Shown: piece after piece, positions 41,198-50,419 of the stretch
Numbering within the stretch: the stretch's first letter is position 1
Layout: each line of letters opens with the position of its first letter
Assembly (NCBI RefSeq): GCF_010728725.1
Contig: NZ_AP022606.1
Span: 2,542,001 to 2,606,000 of the forward strand
Source: Mycobacterium branderi
GTDB lineage: Bacteria > Actinomycetota > Actinomycetes > Mycobacteriales > Mycobacteriaceae
DNA: 64,000 nt
Direction of reading: 5' to 3'
Translations under genes and position numbers: made by a program
Notes under the pieces: generated by a model
The model's database searches: none
What the model was told of the DNA's origin: nothing
The model's input: the letters and a program-made list of their open reading frames with translations, nothing else

Positions 41198-42574
41198 TCA
41201 GCGACCCAGGAGGCGGTCCTTTTGTCTGGTGAACTCCTCGTCGCTGAGCCTGCCCTCGTCGCGCAACCGGGCGAGCTGGCGTATGCGCGCCGCAATCCCG
41301 GTAACCACCGTTCGCGAATTTCGTTGCCCCGCCGAACCATTGCCGGCATTCGTTGCGGAGCAAGCCGTTGCCCGTTGACCGGTGGTCGTTTGGTCACCGC
41401 GCCCTTCCCGGCCGGTATCGGCGCCCAGCGTGTTGCCCATGGCCGGCCCCATCATCGCCGCCAGCCCCATCTGGCTGGTGCTGGAGCCGAATTTGACCGT
41501 GTCCGCCATCGCTGCTGCGGCGGTAGGGGTTTCGGGTAAGGGGGAAATCAGCGCGACCGGACGTAGCGCCGGTGCCTCGATAGTCCATGTCGGCGGCACG
41601 GATAACGCCCCGACTGCATTCGCCTGACCCAAACTCGCCGACATGGCCCGCGCGGACGTCGCGATAGGACCCGGGTTGGTGATGATCGCCGGGAACTCTT
41701 GTGGAGGCACCTGCGCTGTTCCCGGCCACGGCTCCACCCCGGCCCACCCGCTGACGTCGTCGTCGGTGTGCAGACCGGCCACGGTACCGACATAGTCGAT
41801 GGGAAGGCTCACGGGCCCCGACAGGGTATCCAGCGGGAGCACACCGAACAAAAAGGTCGCGTTGGCGGGGCCGGTGAGAAAGACCGTGATGAGGTCGCTC
41901 AAAGTCCCCAGCGGGTCCGCGGGGTCCGCGGCGGCCGCCGGTGCGGCGGAGAACACTTGCGGCACAGTCGATACCGTGCTCTGCACGTTACCGGCATGAG
42001 TGCCGGCAGCCCGGCCGACTGCGACGGCTTGGGCGGCCGCCCCGCCCGGGTCGGTGTTCTGGCGGGGCGGGCGAAACGGTGTCAGCGCACTTGCCGATGC
42101 CGACGAACCCGCATAGCCGTACATTGCCGCGGCGTCCTGGGCCCACATTTCGGCATATTGGGCCTCGGTGGCCGCGATCGCCGGCGTGTTCTGCCCGAAG
42201 AAGTTCGTCGCCACCAGCGTCATCAGCAGGGTGCGGTTGGCGGCGATCACCGGCGGCGGCACCGTCATTGCGAACGCCGCCTCGTAGGCGGCAACTGCGG
42301 CGTTTGCTTGGGCCGCGGTCTGCTCAGCCTGTGCGGCGGTGGCGCCCAGCCATGTCACATAGGAAGCGGCCGCCGCCGCCATCGACGCCGAGGACGGACC
42401 CGACCACGGCCCGGCGGTCAGCCCTGCCACGACCGATTGATACGACGCGGCGGCGGTGTACAGCTCTTCGGCGAGTACATCCCAGGCACGTGCAGCGGCC
42501 AGCATCGGCCCGGCTCCCGGACCAGCATACATCCGGCCGGAGTTGATCTCCGGCGGATAAATCCCGAAATCCAT
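41198..42574 (-). CDS. PPE-SVP protein with a SHOCT-like C-terminal tail (first)
   Basis: A 458-residue protein. The PPE domain (1-180) starts [20 protein letters not shown] and includes [20 protein letters not shown]. It has the SVP motif GALSVPPTW around residue 325. The last about 30 residues are LARLRDEGRLSDEEFTRQKD, ending RLLGR, matching the short SHOCT oligomerisation motif. No PE gene is adjacent, so it may pair with a distant PE. It lies 53 bp downstream of a paralogous PPE gene on the same strand. The spacing and the shared tail indicate tandem duplication. Confidence 0.9.
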   Translation of the reverse strand: MDFGIYPPEINSGRMYAGPGAGPMLAAARAWDVLAEELYTAAASYQSVVAGLTAGPWSGPSSASMAAAAASYVTWLGATAAQAEQTAAQANAAVAAYEAAFAMTVPPPVIAANRTLLMTLVATNFFGQNTPAIAATEAQYAEMWAQDAAAMYGYAGSSASASALTPFRPPRQNTDPGGAAAQAVAVGRAAGTHAGNVQSTVSTVPQVFSAAPAAAADPADPLGTLSDLITVFLTGPANATFLFGVLPLDTLSGPVSLPIDYVGTVAGLHTDDDVSGWAGVEPWPGTAQVPPQEFPAIITNPGPIATSARAMSASLGQANAVGALSVPPTWTIEAPALRPVALISPLPETPTAAAAMADTVKFGSSTSQMGLAAMMGPAMGNTLGADTGREGRGDQTTTGQRATACSATNAGNGSAGQRNSRTVVTGIAARIRQLARLRDEGRLSDEEFTRQKDRLLGR

Positions 42575-42627
42575 TCCTGCCTCGTTTGGAAAGAACCGGC
42601 GGCCGCGTCGAAATGTGGTCTGAAATT

Positions 42628-44040
42628 TCAGCGCCCGAGCAGACGGTTTTTCTGTTCGGTGTATTCCTCGTCGGTCAGAATTCCCTCGTCGCGAAGTTTG
42701 GCGAATTCGCGTAGCTCGGCCGCGACGCCCGTCACCACGGTCCGGGGCTTGCTCTCCGATGCATCGGCGTCGATCACCGACCCCTCGCCCGAGCCCGCCG
42801 CGTCGGGGGGAGCCGGCTCGCGTGTGCCGCTGGTCTTGCCGCGGGTGCCGCCGGTGCCCAGCGTGCCGGCCATGGCTCGCCCGGCCATGCCTGCCAGCGC
42901 CATCTCACCGAGCGTGCTGCCCGAGCCAACCTCCGCGGCGGCCGCTGCGGGGATGGCGCCCACGCCGGCTTCCGGCAGCGCCGGCAACGTCACCGCCACG
43001 GGGCGTACTGCCGGCGTGGCGATGGTCCACGTCGGCGGTACAGACAACGCCCCAACGGTGTTGGCCTCACCCAGAGCCGCCGACGCGGCCGCCGCCGGGG
43101 CTGTTCCCGCAGGCGCGACGGGGCCGGTGATGATGCCTTTGAATTCGGTGGGAGGCCTCTCCCCGGTTCCCGGCCAGGGCTCTTGTCCGGCCCAGCCGCT
43201 GACGATCTCGTCGGTGTGTAAACCGGTCCCCGCGCCGATGATGCTCAAGGGAAGGGACACGACGCCCACCGTGCCGAGCGGTATGTCAGCAAAGAAGGTG
43301 GCGAGTGCGGCCGGTGCGTCGAGAAAGATACTGATCAGGTCGCTCAGCGTGCCCAGCGGGTCCGCAGGGGCGGCCGCCGGCGCGGCTAGGCTTTGCAGCG
43401 TGCCGGGCACTGCGGAAAACGCTTGCGGCACCGACGAAACGGTGCTTTGTACGTTGCCGGCCGACGTGCCCGCGGCATGAGCGACGGCGGCGGCTTGGCG
43501 CCCCGACGAGCCGGGGCTGGTGGTCTGCGGTGGATCGGTGAAGGGCGTCAGCGCTGTCGCGGACGCCGACGAACCCGCGTACCCGTACATCGCCGCGGCG
43601 TCCTGCGCCCACATCTCGGCGTACTGGGCCTCGGTGGCCGCGATCGCCGCGGTGTACTGCCCGAACACGTTCTTCGCCACCAGCGTCATCAGCCGGCTGC
43701 GGTTTGCCGCGATCAGTTGCGGCGGCACCGTCGATACATACGCCTCCTGGTAGGCGGCGACCGCCGCCTTGGCTTGTACGGCCGTCTCCTCGGCCTGCGC
43801 GGCGGTGGTCTGCAACCAGGTCACGTACGGGGCGGCTGCGGCTGCCATCGCAGCCGACGAAGGTCCAGACCATGGGCCGGCGGTCAATGCCGATATCACG
43901 GATCGATATGAACTGGCCGCCGAAGACAACTCGGCGGCCAGCGCATTCCAGGCCGTCGCAGCGGCCTGCAGCGATTTCGGCCCGGGGCCGGCATACATCC
44001 GGCCGGAATTGATCTCCGGCGGCAACATTGCGAAATCCAT
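42628..44040 (-). CDS. PPE-SVP protein with a SHOCT-like C-terminal tail (second)
   Basis: A 470-residue paralogue of its neighbour ([36 protein letters not shown]-terminal [20 protein letters not shown], then KNRLLGR). PPE domain 1-180, linker and hydrophobic region with [23 protein letters not shown] motif about 325, SHOCT-like tail at the end. There is no PE gene in front. Its promoter region has an 11-bp-period direct repeat like those before kdp and the KimA operon, which suggests shared regulation with potassium uptake. Confidence 0.9.
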   Translation of the reverse strand: MDFAMLPPEINSGRMYAGPGPKSLQAAATAWNALAAELSSAASSYRSVISALTAGPWSGPSSAAMAAAAAPYVTWLQTTAAQAEETAVQAKAAVAAYQEAYVSTVPPQLIAANRSRLMTLVAKNVFGQYTAAIAATEAQYAEMWAQDAAAMYGYAGSSASATALTPFTDPPQTTSPGSSGRQAAAVAHAAGTSAGNVQSTVSSVPQAFSAVPGTLQSLAAPAAAPADPLGTLSDLISIFLDAPAALATFFADIPLGTVGVVSLPLSIIGAGTGLHTDEIVSGWAGQEPWPGTGERPPTEFKGIITGPVAPAGTAPAAAASAALGEANTVGALSVPPTWTIATPAVRPVAVTLPALPEAGVGAIPAAAAAEVGSGSTLGEMALAGMAGRAMAGTLGTGGTRGKTSGTREPAPPDAAGSGEGSVIDADASESKPRTVVTGVAAELREFAKLRDEGILTDEEYTEQKNRLLGR

Positions 44041-44125
44041 TGCGCACCAACTAATTAGCGTTGATTGTCGAGAGCTGCCGGTGAATGGTCACCAACAATA
44101 ACAACGGGCTGCCTTTCCTCGATCC

Positions 44126-44176
44126 ATTATCGGTGGGTGAATAAGGCTCCACGCGATCGTAACGGTTTTTTAACGC
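44126..44176 (-). promoter_or_regulatory. Promoter of the PPE gene with an OmpR-type direct repeat
   Basis: GTAAC-N6-TTAAC (44159-44174, box to 44176) is followed on the minus-strand path by a -10-like GATAAT (44131 to 44126). The same layout occurs before kdp and the KimA operon. The box ends 119 nt before the PPE ATG. Confidence 0.5.
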
Positions 44177-44227
44177 GACATTTTCCTGATCAACAGGAAC
44201 GTCTCAGGGGGTCGGCAGGCAAGCCAT

Positions 44228-46000
44228 TTACCGGCGGCTGGTTTCGAGTTCCTCGTCCTTGCGGGGGCGATTCTCGCCGGCACCCGTGCCTGCGGCGGGC
44301 GGTGGGGGCGGCTGGCCTTTGCGCAAGGTGGCCAGCAATTCGCGGTAGGGGCCCACAAGGTACACCGTGTCGCCGGCCCGAAGCCGCGCATCGCGGCGCG
44401 GGTGCAGAGTGACGGACTCGTCCGGCCGGGTGATCGCGATGACGCGGGTTTGGGTGGACATTTCGAACATCTGCAGACCGTCGAGCTCACTGCCCGCCGC
44501 GACGTGCATTCCGCCGACCATGAAGGAGCTCTGCCTGACCGAAAACGTGCCGAGCACCTGCAAGCCCATCGCCGCGCCGATAAACCACGGTGCCGCTAGG
44601 TCGACCGTCGAACGGACGTTGCGGAAATCGAACCGCTGCGCCACTGCCACGCCGAGCGCACGGTCGTAGACGCGCAGCACAATCGGGACCTCGAGCCAGC
44701 GGTTGACCTCGGGCATGAGCCGGGGGCCCAGCATCTCCCGCAGCACGATCCCGGTTTCAATGTTGACCATGTCATTGCGGGTCAGCACGGCCACCGCACG
44801 GGCAGTGTCCACGCGTGCCGATTCCAGGGTCTGGCGCAGTGTCGCATCCCCGAAGATCACCGGCACGTCGAGGTCGGCCACCGACTCCAGGAAGGGGTTG
44901 TTGTCGTCGCGTTCGATGACTGCGACGTCGCATCCGGCGGCGGTCAAGTCACTCACGACACGGCTGCCCAGCGCGCTCAGTCCCACGACGATGATGTGGT
45001 TACGCAGATGACGCACCCGGCGGCGTCCGGCTGACCGCACGAAGCGCCGCGACAGCAGCAGATCGGCGATGAACGCGACCAGCAGCGCGGTGGTGGTCAC
45101 TCCCGCGAACATCATCATCGCGGCGAACAGCCGCAGCCAGACGGGCTGTTGCAGGAAGCTGTAGTCGCCGTAACCCGTGGTCGTGATGGTCTCGGTGCTG
45201 AAATACAACGCGTCGACCCAATTCATCCCCGGGCTTTGGTAGGTATAGCGCAACAACACCGTGGAGCTGACCAGCAGCACCAAAACGGCGACCATCGTGG
45301 GATAGAAAAGCGGGTTGAGCTCGTCGCGCAGGATCCGCACAGCGTCCAGCCCCCGCCGCAGCAAAGGCCGGCTGGCACGAGTTCCGGTCGGTCGCGGAAC
45401 CTTGACGCCGCGAGCAGCCACCCCCTCGGCGGTGCCGACCATCGCTGTCCAGTCGCCGGCATGCACCCGCAGATCGCGGCCGGGGCAGACCACCACCTCG
45501 TCAGAATTGGCGGAGTTTTCGCCGCGAATCACGGCCACCGGGGCCAAGTCGTCGTAAAGCTCGCGCAGCGTTGCGTCACGCGAAGCCTCGGTGCCCGCGA
45601 CCACGAATTCAATGCCGGCCGCTTCGAACGGATGCGTGGTCTGGGCCAGACACGCCTCGACGATCGCCGGCGCGGCAAGGTCGGCGACGGACAGGATTGC
45701 GCCGGGCCCGTTGTCGGTGGCCACCGCTTCGCGCAGCACGTCATTGGTCATCCGCGTGACGACCCGTGCCTCCGGGTTGGCTTTCCGCGCCAACAGCGCA
45801 ATTTCGAGATTCGCCGCGTCGTCGTCTCCGGCGCAGACAACGGCGGCGGCTCGTGCCACCCCGGCGTTGGCGAGATTTGTCTCGGTGTTGGCGACGTTGA
45901 CGCCGGCGAGCCTGACAATGGTCGCGCCGGCGCTTTTCAGCTCCTCGACAATTGTGGTGGCGAGCGCGTCGTCCCCACTGACAATGATGTGGTCCCGCAT
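44228..46000 (-). CDS. RCK-pore-RCK potassium channel protein
   Basis: A 590-residue protein. The first nucleotide-binding RCK (TrkA-N-like) domain is residues 1-130 (RDHIIVSGDDALATTIVEEL), followed by about 100 residues that resemble an RCK C-terminal part. A 2TM pore module is at 230-316: TM1 about 232-252, selectivity filter TTTGYGDY (273-280), TM2 about 288-316. A second RCK starts at 334 (NHIIVVGLSALGSRVVSDLT) and a TrkA-C domain occupies about 500-560. Two RCKs flanking one pore on a single chain is an uncommon order for bacteria. ATG 46000 has GGAGG 5 nt upstream, an excellent site. It lies just after kdpE, so K+ homeostasis is the natural role. Confidence 0.87.
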   Translation of the reverse strand: MRDHIIVSGDDALATTIVEELKSAGATIVRLAGVNVANTETNLANAGVARAAAVVCAGDDDAANLEIALLARKANPEARVVTRMTNDVLREAVATDNGPGAILSVADLAAPAIVEACLAQTTHPFEAAGIEFVVAGTEASRDATLRELYDDLAPVAVIRGENSANSDEVVVCPGRDLRVHAGDWTAMVGTAEGVAARGVKVPRPTGTRASRPLLRRGLDAVRILRDELNPLFYPTMVAVLVLLVSSTVLLRYTYQSPGMNWVDALYFSTETITTTGYGDYSFLQQPVWLRLFAAMMMFAGVTTTALLVAFIADLLLSRRFVRSAGRRRVRHLRNHIIVVGLSALGSRVVSDLTAAGCDVAVIERDDNNPFLESVADLDVPVIFGDATLRQTLESARVDTARAVAVLTRNDMVNIETGIVLREMLGPRLMPEVNRWLEVPIVLRVYDRALGVAVAQRFDFRNVRSTVDLAAPWFIGAAMGLQVLGTFSVRQSSFMVGGMHVAAGSELDGLQMFEMSTQTRVIAITRPDESVTLHPRRDARLRAGDTVYLVGPYRELLATLRKGQPPPPPAAGTGAGENRPRKDEELETSRR

Positions 46001-46148
46001 GCTTTCCTCCGTTACTCGGGAAAGCACAAACGCGATTGCGTCATCGAAATGCGTCGGTGCGCATGAGTGCCTTTGGTTCGGCCGTTCCGCTGTGGCGTGA
46101 TGTCGTCCGGCATAATCGCCTACCTTTGCCGACGCTGATGTTCCCGTA

Positions 46149-46154
46149 ACTATA
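46149..46154 (-). promoter_or_regulatory. Candidate -10 of the potassium-channel gene
   Basis: TATAGT on the minus strand in the 218-bp gap between kdpE and the channel gene. It implies a 5' leader of about 140 nt. No strong -35 and no clear riboswitch fold was seen in that leader. Confidence 0.4.
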
Positions 46155-46218
46155 AAGCGAGCAGCGAAAACGTGCCCGGTTTGCGCGACGGGAATGTCCG
46201 TCGCCGGGTCCGTCGCGG

Positions 46219-46896
46219 TTATGCCTCGAAGCGATAACCCATGCCGGCCTCGGTCAGCAAATGCCGGGGCCGCGACGGGTCGTCTTCGAGTTTGCGGCGC
46301 AGCTGCGCCAAATAGACCCGCAGATAATGGGTTTCGGTAGCGTATGCCGGCCCCCACACCTCTTTGAGCAGTTCCTCACGGCCGACCAGTTTGCCGCGGT
46401 TGCGGACGAGCACCTCGAGCATGCCCCATTCGGTCGGCGTCAGGTGGACTTCGCTGCCGTTCTTGGTGACCTTCTTGGCCGCCAAATCGACTGTGAACGA
46501 CGGTGTTTCGATGACAGGCTCGCCGGCCTCGGATGCGGTATTGCGCCGCACCGCGGCCCGCAACCGGGCCAGGAACTCATCCATGCCGAACGGCTTTGTG
46601 ACATAGTCGTCGGCGCCGGCGTCCAGCGCCTCCACCTTGTCCGACGAATCGGTTCGGGCCGACAGGACGATCACCGGCGCGTTGAGCCAGCCGCGCAGCC
46701 CGGCCAACACCTCGATGCCGGAAATGTCTGGCAGGCCCAGGTCGAGAATCACCACGTCCGGACGATGTTCGGCGGCAGCGCGCAGCGCACCGGCACCGGT
46801 GGCTGCGGTGGTGACCTCATAGCCGCGCACCGACAGGTTGATGCGCAGCGCCCGCAGGATGTGCGGCTCGTCGTCGATGACCAGTACCCGAGTCAT
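46219..46896 (-). CDS. kdpE: Response regulator KdpE
   Basis: A 225-residue OmpR-family regulator. The receiver domain (1-120) has RVLVIDDEPHILRALRINL, phosphoacceptor D52 in VVILDLGLPD, and the switch Thr/Ser and Lys in VLSAR and DDYVTKPFG. The winged-helix DNA-binding domain (130-222) has LTPTEWGMLEVLVRNRGKLV and VYLAQLRRKLEDDPS. It switches on kdp under potassium limitation. ATG 46896 overlaps the kdpD stop by 4 nt (ATGA). It is the last gene of the kdpFABCDE operon here; in H37Rv kdpDE is divergent from kdpFABC. Confidence 0.96.
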   Translation of the reverse strand: MTRVLVIDDEPHILRALRINLSVRGYEVTTAATGAGALRAAAEHRPDVVILDLGLPDISGIEVLAGLRGWLNAPVIVLSARTDSSDKVEALDAGADDYVTKPFGMDEFLARLRAAVRRNTASEAGEPVIETPSFTVDLAAKKVTKNGSEVHLTPTEWGMLEVLVRNRGKLVGREELLKEVWGPAYATETHYLRVYLAQLRRKLEDDPSRPRHLLTEAGMGYRFEA

Positions 46897-49460
46897 TTGT
46901 TGCCCTCCGGCGCCGCCAAGTCCACGACGACGGTGAGCCCGCCGCCGGGCGTGTCGGTGGCCTGGATGGTGCCGCCCATCGCCTCGACGAAACCCCGCGC
47001 CACCGACAGTCCCAGGCCCACCCCGCTGGTGTTGTCGTGATCGCCCAGCCGCTGAAAGGCTTCGAAGAGTTGTTCCGCACTGCCATGCGGGATTCCGGGC
47101 CCTTCGTCGATGACGTTGATCAGTACCCGATCACCGACTTGTCCGGCATTGACTCGTATCACGCAGTTGGGCGCGTAGCGCAACGCGTTGTCGATGAGGT
47201 TGGCCAGCACACGCTCGAGTAATCCGGCGTCGGCCATCACCACCGTGCCGCCGACGTCGACCTTGACGCGGTCGAGCGCGGACCGGAAAAACCCGGTCGC
47301 GCCCTTCCCGATGCTGACCAGAGCGCGCTGCACGGTCTCCTCCAGGTACACCCGCCGCAACTCGGGCCGAACCACTCCGGCCGCCAGACGTGACGAGTCG
47401 AGAAGGTTGCCGACCAAGGCGGTGAGATGGTCGATCGACTCCTCGATGGTGGCCAGCAATTCGGCGGTGTCCTCGGGAGAAAAGTCGATGTCCTCGGCGC
47501 GCAGGCTTGACACCGCCACTTTGGCCGCCGCCAGCGGAGTGCGCAGGTCATGGCTGACCGCGGACAACAAGGACCGGCGCAACTCGTCGGCGCGCCCAAT
47601 GGCCTCCGCCCGGCTGGCGTCTTCGGCGAGCTCGCGTTGGCGGATCAGCCCGGCGGCCTGCTTGGCCACGGCGGAGAGCACCCGGCGGTCGCGGGCGGCC
47701 AGCTTGCGGCCCGTCATCAGCATCCAGAACTCGTCGTCGCCGACCTCGATTGCGGTGTCCGCCGAATCGACTGTGGTGCAAGGGTCTTTGCCTACCGAGG
47801 CGACAATGCTCGACCGGAGCTGACCGTCCTCGCTTTGTTCGCGCAGAATGCTGACTGCACGCTGTGAGTAAGTTTCTCGCACCCGTTCGAGAAGTGTCTC
47901 GAGGTCCGCGCCGCGCAGGACCGAGCCCGCGAACAGCGTCAGCAGCTCTGCCTCCTGGGATGCGCGGCCGGCTTCTCGGGCTCGTTTGGCGGCACTGTCG
48001 ACCAGAACCGCGACCGCCACCGCGACCACCAGCAGCACCAGTTCCGTGACGGCCGCGTCGGGTTCGGCGATGGTGAAGCTGTGCCGTGGCGCGGTCAGGT
48101 AGTAGTTCAACAGCAGTCCGGACAGCACCGCCGAAAGCGCCGCCGGGGCAACGCCTCCCAGCATCGCGACGGCCAGCACGCCGACGAAGAACATCGCGCT
48201 TTCCCCGCTGGTGTTGAGGACCCCGTCCAGCCAGGCCAGCGTGATCGCGCAGATCGCCGACGGGACCACGATCGCCGCCAGCCATGATCCGACGCGTCGC
48301 TGCCGGGGGGAGATCGGGTTTCGCCGGTATCCCCGGTTCGATTCACCATGGGTGACGATGTGCACGTCGATCTTGCCGGACCGCTGCACGATCCGCGCGC
48401 CGATGCCCTCGTCCACGATGCGTGCCCATCGTGATCGCCGAGAGGTCCCTATCACCAGCTGGGTGGCGTTGATTTCGCGGGCGAAATCGAGCAGCGCCGT
48501 GGCGACATCGTCGCCGACCACGATGTGCATGGAGGCGTCAAGGCTGGTCGCGAGTTCACGAACCTTGCCAATGCGTGGTGCAGACGCCCCGGACAGCCCG
48601 TCGCCGCGCAACACGTGCACCACCATCAATTCGGCGCTGGACTTCGTCGCGATCCGGGATGCCCGTCGCACCAACGTTTCCGATTCCGGTCCGCCGGTGA
48701 CGGCGACGACGACTCGCTCGCGCGCCTCCCACGTATCGGTGATCCTTTTTTCCGCGCGGTATTTCGCCAGTGCGGCGTCGACTTGGTCGGCCAGCCACAG
48801 CAGCGCGAGTTCCCTTAGCGCGGTGAGGTTTCCGCTGCGGAAGTAGTTGGACAAGGCCGCGTCGATCTTCTCCGGCGCGTAGACATTGCCGTGGGAAAGC
48901 CTGCGTCGCAACGCCTCCGGGGTGATGTCGATGAGTTCGATCTGAGCGGCTTGCCGAACGACGGAATCCGGAACCGTTTCCTGCTGCACGATCCCGGTGA
49001 TCTGCGCCACGACGTCGTTGAGGCTTTCCAGATGCTGGATGTTCACCGTGGAAATCACGGTGATACCGGCGTCTAGCAGCTCTTCGACGTCCTGCCAGCG
49101 TTTCTGGTTCTTGCTGCCGGGGACGTTGGTGTGCGCGAGCTCGTCGACCAATACCACCTGCGGGTTGCGGGCGAGCACGGCCGGGACGTCGAGCTCGGTG
49201 AAACGGCTGCCGCGATATTCGATGGTTCGGCGCGGAATGGTCTCGATACCTTCAAGGAGCTCAGCGACTTTGCGGCGCCCGTGCGTCTCGACCACGGCCG
49301 CCACCAGGTCGGTGCCGCGTTCCAGTCGGCGGTGCGCCTCGGACAGCATCGCGTACGTCTTGCCGACGCCGGGTGCCGCGCCGAGGTAGATACGCAGTTC
49401 TCCGCGTTTGCGCCGGTGGTCGACGACACTCACGTGATCATCATCCACCAGAGTTGTCAT
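46893..49460 (-). CDS. kdpD: Sensor histidine kinase KdpD
   Basis: An 855-residue membrane sensor. The N-terminal KdpD domain (about 20-230) has Walker A GAAPGVGKTYAML and VVLVDELAHTNVPGSKNQKR. A universal-stress-like domain lies at about 250-375, four transmembrane helices at about 395-500 (SWLAAIVVPSAICAITLAWL), then a GAF-like region. The kinase core follows, with H637 in SAVSHDLRTPL, an N box LANLIDNALRYAP, and DEGPGIP and GVGLGL boxes. It senses K+ and turgor and phosphorylates KdpE. The start ATG 49460 overlaps the kdpC stop. Confidence 0.97.
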   Translation of the reverse strand: MTTLVDDDHVSVVDHRRKRGELRIYLGAAPGVGKTYAMLSEAHRRLERGTDLVAAVVETHGRRKVAELLEGIETIPRRTIEYRGSRFTELDVPAVLARNPQVVLVDELAHTNVPGSKNQKRWQDVEELLDAGITVISTVNIQHLESLNDVVAQITGIVQQETVPDSVVRQAAQIELIDITPEALRRRLSHGNVYAPEKIDAALSNYFRSGNLTALRELALLWLADQVDAALAKYRAEKRITDTWEARERVVVAVTGGPESETLVRRASRIATKSSAELMVVHVLRGDGLSGASAPRIGKVRELATSLDASMHIVVGDDVATALLDFAREINATQLVIGTSRRSRWARIVDEGIGARIVQRSGKIDVHIVTHGESNRGYRRNPISPRQRRVGSWLAAIVVPSAICAITLAWLDGVLNTSGESAMFFVGVLAVAMLGGVAPAALSAVLSGLLLNYYLTAPRHSFTIAEPDAAVTELVLLVVAVAVAVLVDSAAKRAREAGRASQEAELLTLFAGSVLRGADLETLLERVRETYSQRAVSILREQSEDGQLRSSIVASVGKDPCTTVDSADTAIEVGDDEFWMLMTGRKLAARDRRVLSAVAKQAAGLIRQRELAEDASRAEAIGRADELRRSLLSAVSHDLRTPLAAAKVAVSSLRAEDIDFSPEDTAELLATIEESIDHLTALVGNLLDSSRLAAGVVRPELRRVYLEETVQRALVSIGKGATGFFRSALDRVKVDVGGTVVMADAGLLERVLANLIDNALRYAPNCVIRVNAGQVGDRVLINVIDEGPGIPHGSAEQLFEAFQRLGDHDNTSGVGLGLSVARGFVEAMGGTIQATDTPGGGLTVVVDLAAPEGNK

Positions 49461-50332
49461 CGGATGACCGGATACTTGTGGTCGAGTTGCAGGTTGACAG
49501 CCAGCACGTTGACGCGAGGTTCACCGAAGAACCCGAGGTCGCGGCCACGGCAGTTCGCCCGCACGACCTCTCGGACCGCATCGGCACTGACGTGGCGCGC
49601 ATGGGCGATCCGGGCCACCTGGATGTCGGCGTAGGCCTCGGAGATGTCGGGGTCCAGCCCGCTGCCGCTTGCGGTGACGGCGTCGGGCGGCACCCGCGGG
49701 CTACCCGGTGCGGCCCCGCGGATCGGCACTAGCTGGCCGAACGAGTAGTCCTCGCCGGACCGCGCGCACTCCACCCGAACCCCGTCGTAGCTGGTCAGGA
49801 AGGTCTGGGCCGTGCTCGAGCATGGCTCGTTGACGCTGACAACCCGCGTGGGGTGGACGACGTTGCCGCGTGCGTCGCGGGGACCGATCACCGACAGCAC
49901 GGCGCCGACGCCGCCCGCGGTGCAGAACGGGCGCGACCCGTCCACACCCTCGCGCTCCCCGACGGCCTTGCTGCGCGAACACACCTGGGTGAGCAGGCTG
50001 GGTTTGTCCGGATCGTCGACGATGCTTTCCGGCCCGAGGTTGCCGGCGCCGCTGGCCGGGGGGTCATAACCGTCGCCGGCCGCCGACGGTCTGCTCTGGA
50101 GGTATTGCGGCAGCGGACGGCCGGCGGCGTCGGTGAACAACTGGCCGATCAGGCTGCTGCCGACCGGTTTGCCGTCGACCCGAACGATCGACCCTTGCGC
50201 CTTGTCGTGCAGGCCGGGCAGTTGCGCCACCGCCCAGATGAGCAGCGGGTAACCGGCGCCGAGGAGCACGGTGAAGACGAGCAGCGCCCGCAACGCGGCC
50301 CAGTGCTGGCGAACCAAATTCGCGAAGGTCAT
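49457..50332 (-). CDS. kdpC: K+-transporting ATPase subunit C, with an internal insertion
   Basis: A 291-residue protein, about 100 residues longer than the usual 190. A transmembrane helix (about 14-36) precedes GSSLIGQLFTD, YLQSRPSAAGDGYDPPASGA and NLGPESIVD. The conserved end DAVTASGSGLDPDISEAYAD and VNVLAVNLQLD follows. Between residues about 103 and 213 there is an inserted segment with four cysteines (118, 137, 171, 189), on the extracytoplasmic side, so disulfides are possible. KdpC stabilises the KdpFABC complex. Start ATG 50332. It follows kdpB after 87 bp that hold a hairpin. Confidence 0.92.
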   Translation of the reverse strand: MTFANLVRQHWAALRALLVFTVLLGAGYPLLIWAVAQLPGLHDKAQGSIVRVDGKPVGSSLIGQLFTDAAGRPLPQYLQSRPSAAGDGYDPPASGAGNLGPESIVDDPDKPSLLTQVCSRSKAVGEREGVDGSRPFCTAGGVGAVLSVIGPRDARGNVVHPTRVVSVNEPCSSTAQTFLTSYDGVRVECARSGEDYSFGQLVPIRGAAPGSPRVPPDAVTASGSGLDPDISEAYADIQVARIAHARHVSADAVREVVRANCRGRDLGFFGEPRVNVLAVNLQLDHKYPVIR

Positions 50333-50359
50333 CTGTGCCGCTCCTCCCCATCGCTTCGT

Positions 50360-50392
50360 CCCCCTCGCCGCTGCGCGGCTGGGGGTGCCCCC
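50360..50392. repeat. Mycobacterial REP-like hairpin in the kdpB-kdpC gap
   Basis: CCCCC (50360-50364), TC, GCCGC (50367-50371), TGC, GCGGC (50375-50379), T, GGGGG (50381-50385) gives a 10-bp stem with small bulges. The GGGGG can alternatively pair with CCCCC at 50388-50392, making two exclusive structures. This sequence resembles a widespread mycobacterial intergenic repeat (from memory). It might stabilise the kdpFAB message or cause partial termination before kdpC. Confidence 0.6.
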
Positions 50393-50419
50393 ACTGCATC
50401 GTCGCCGGCACGACTCATG

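Noticed and set aside
41699..43480. 593-codon open frame opposite the two PPE genes
   Set aside because: Its sequence is the antisense of the PPE repeats; both PPE genes have proper starts and full domains on the other strand.
46001..46218. Possible c-di-AMP (ydaO) riboswitch before the potassium channel gene
   Set aside because: The leader is long enough, but no recognisable ydaO core motifs could be aligned by eye.
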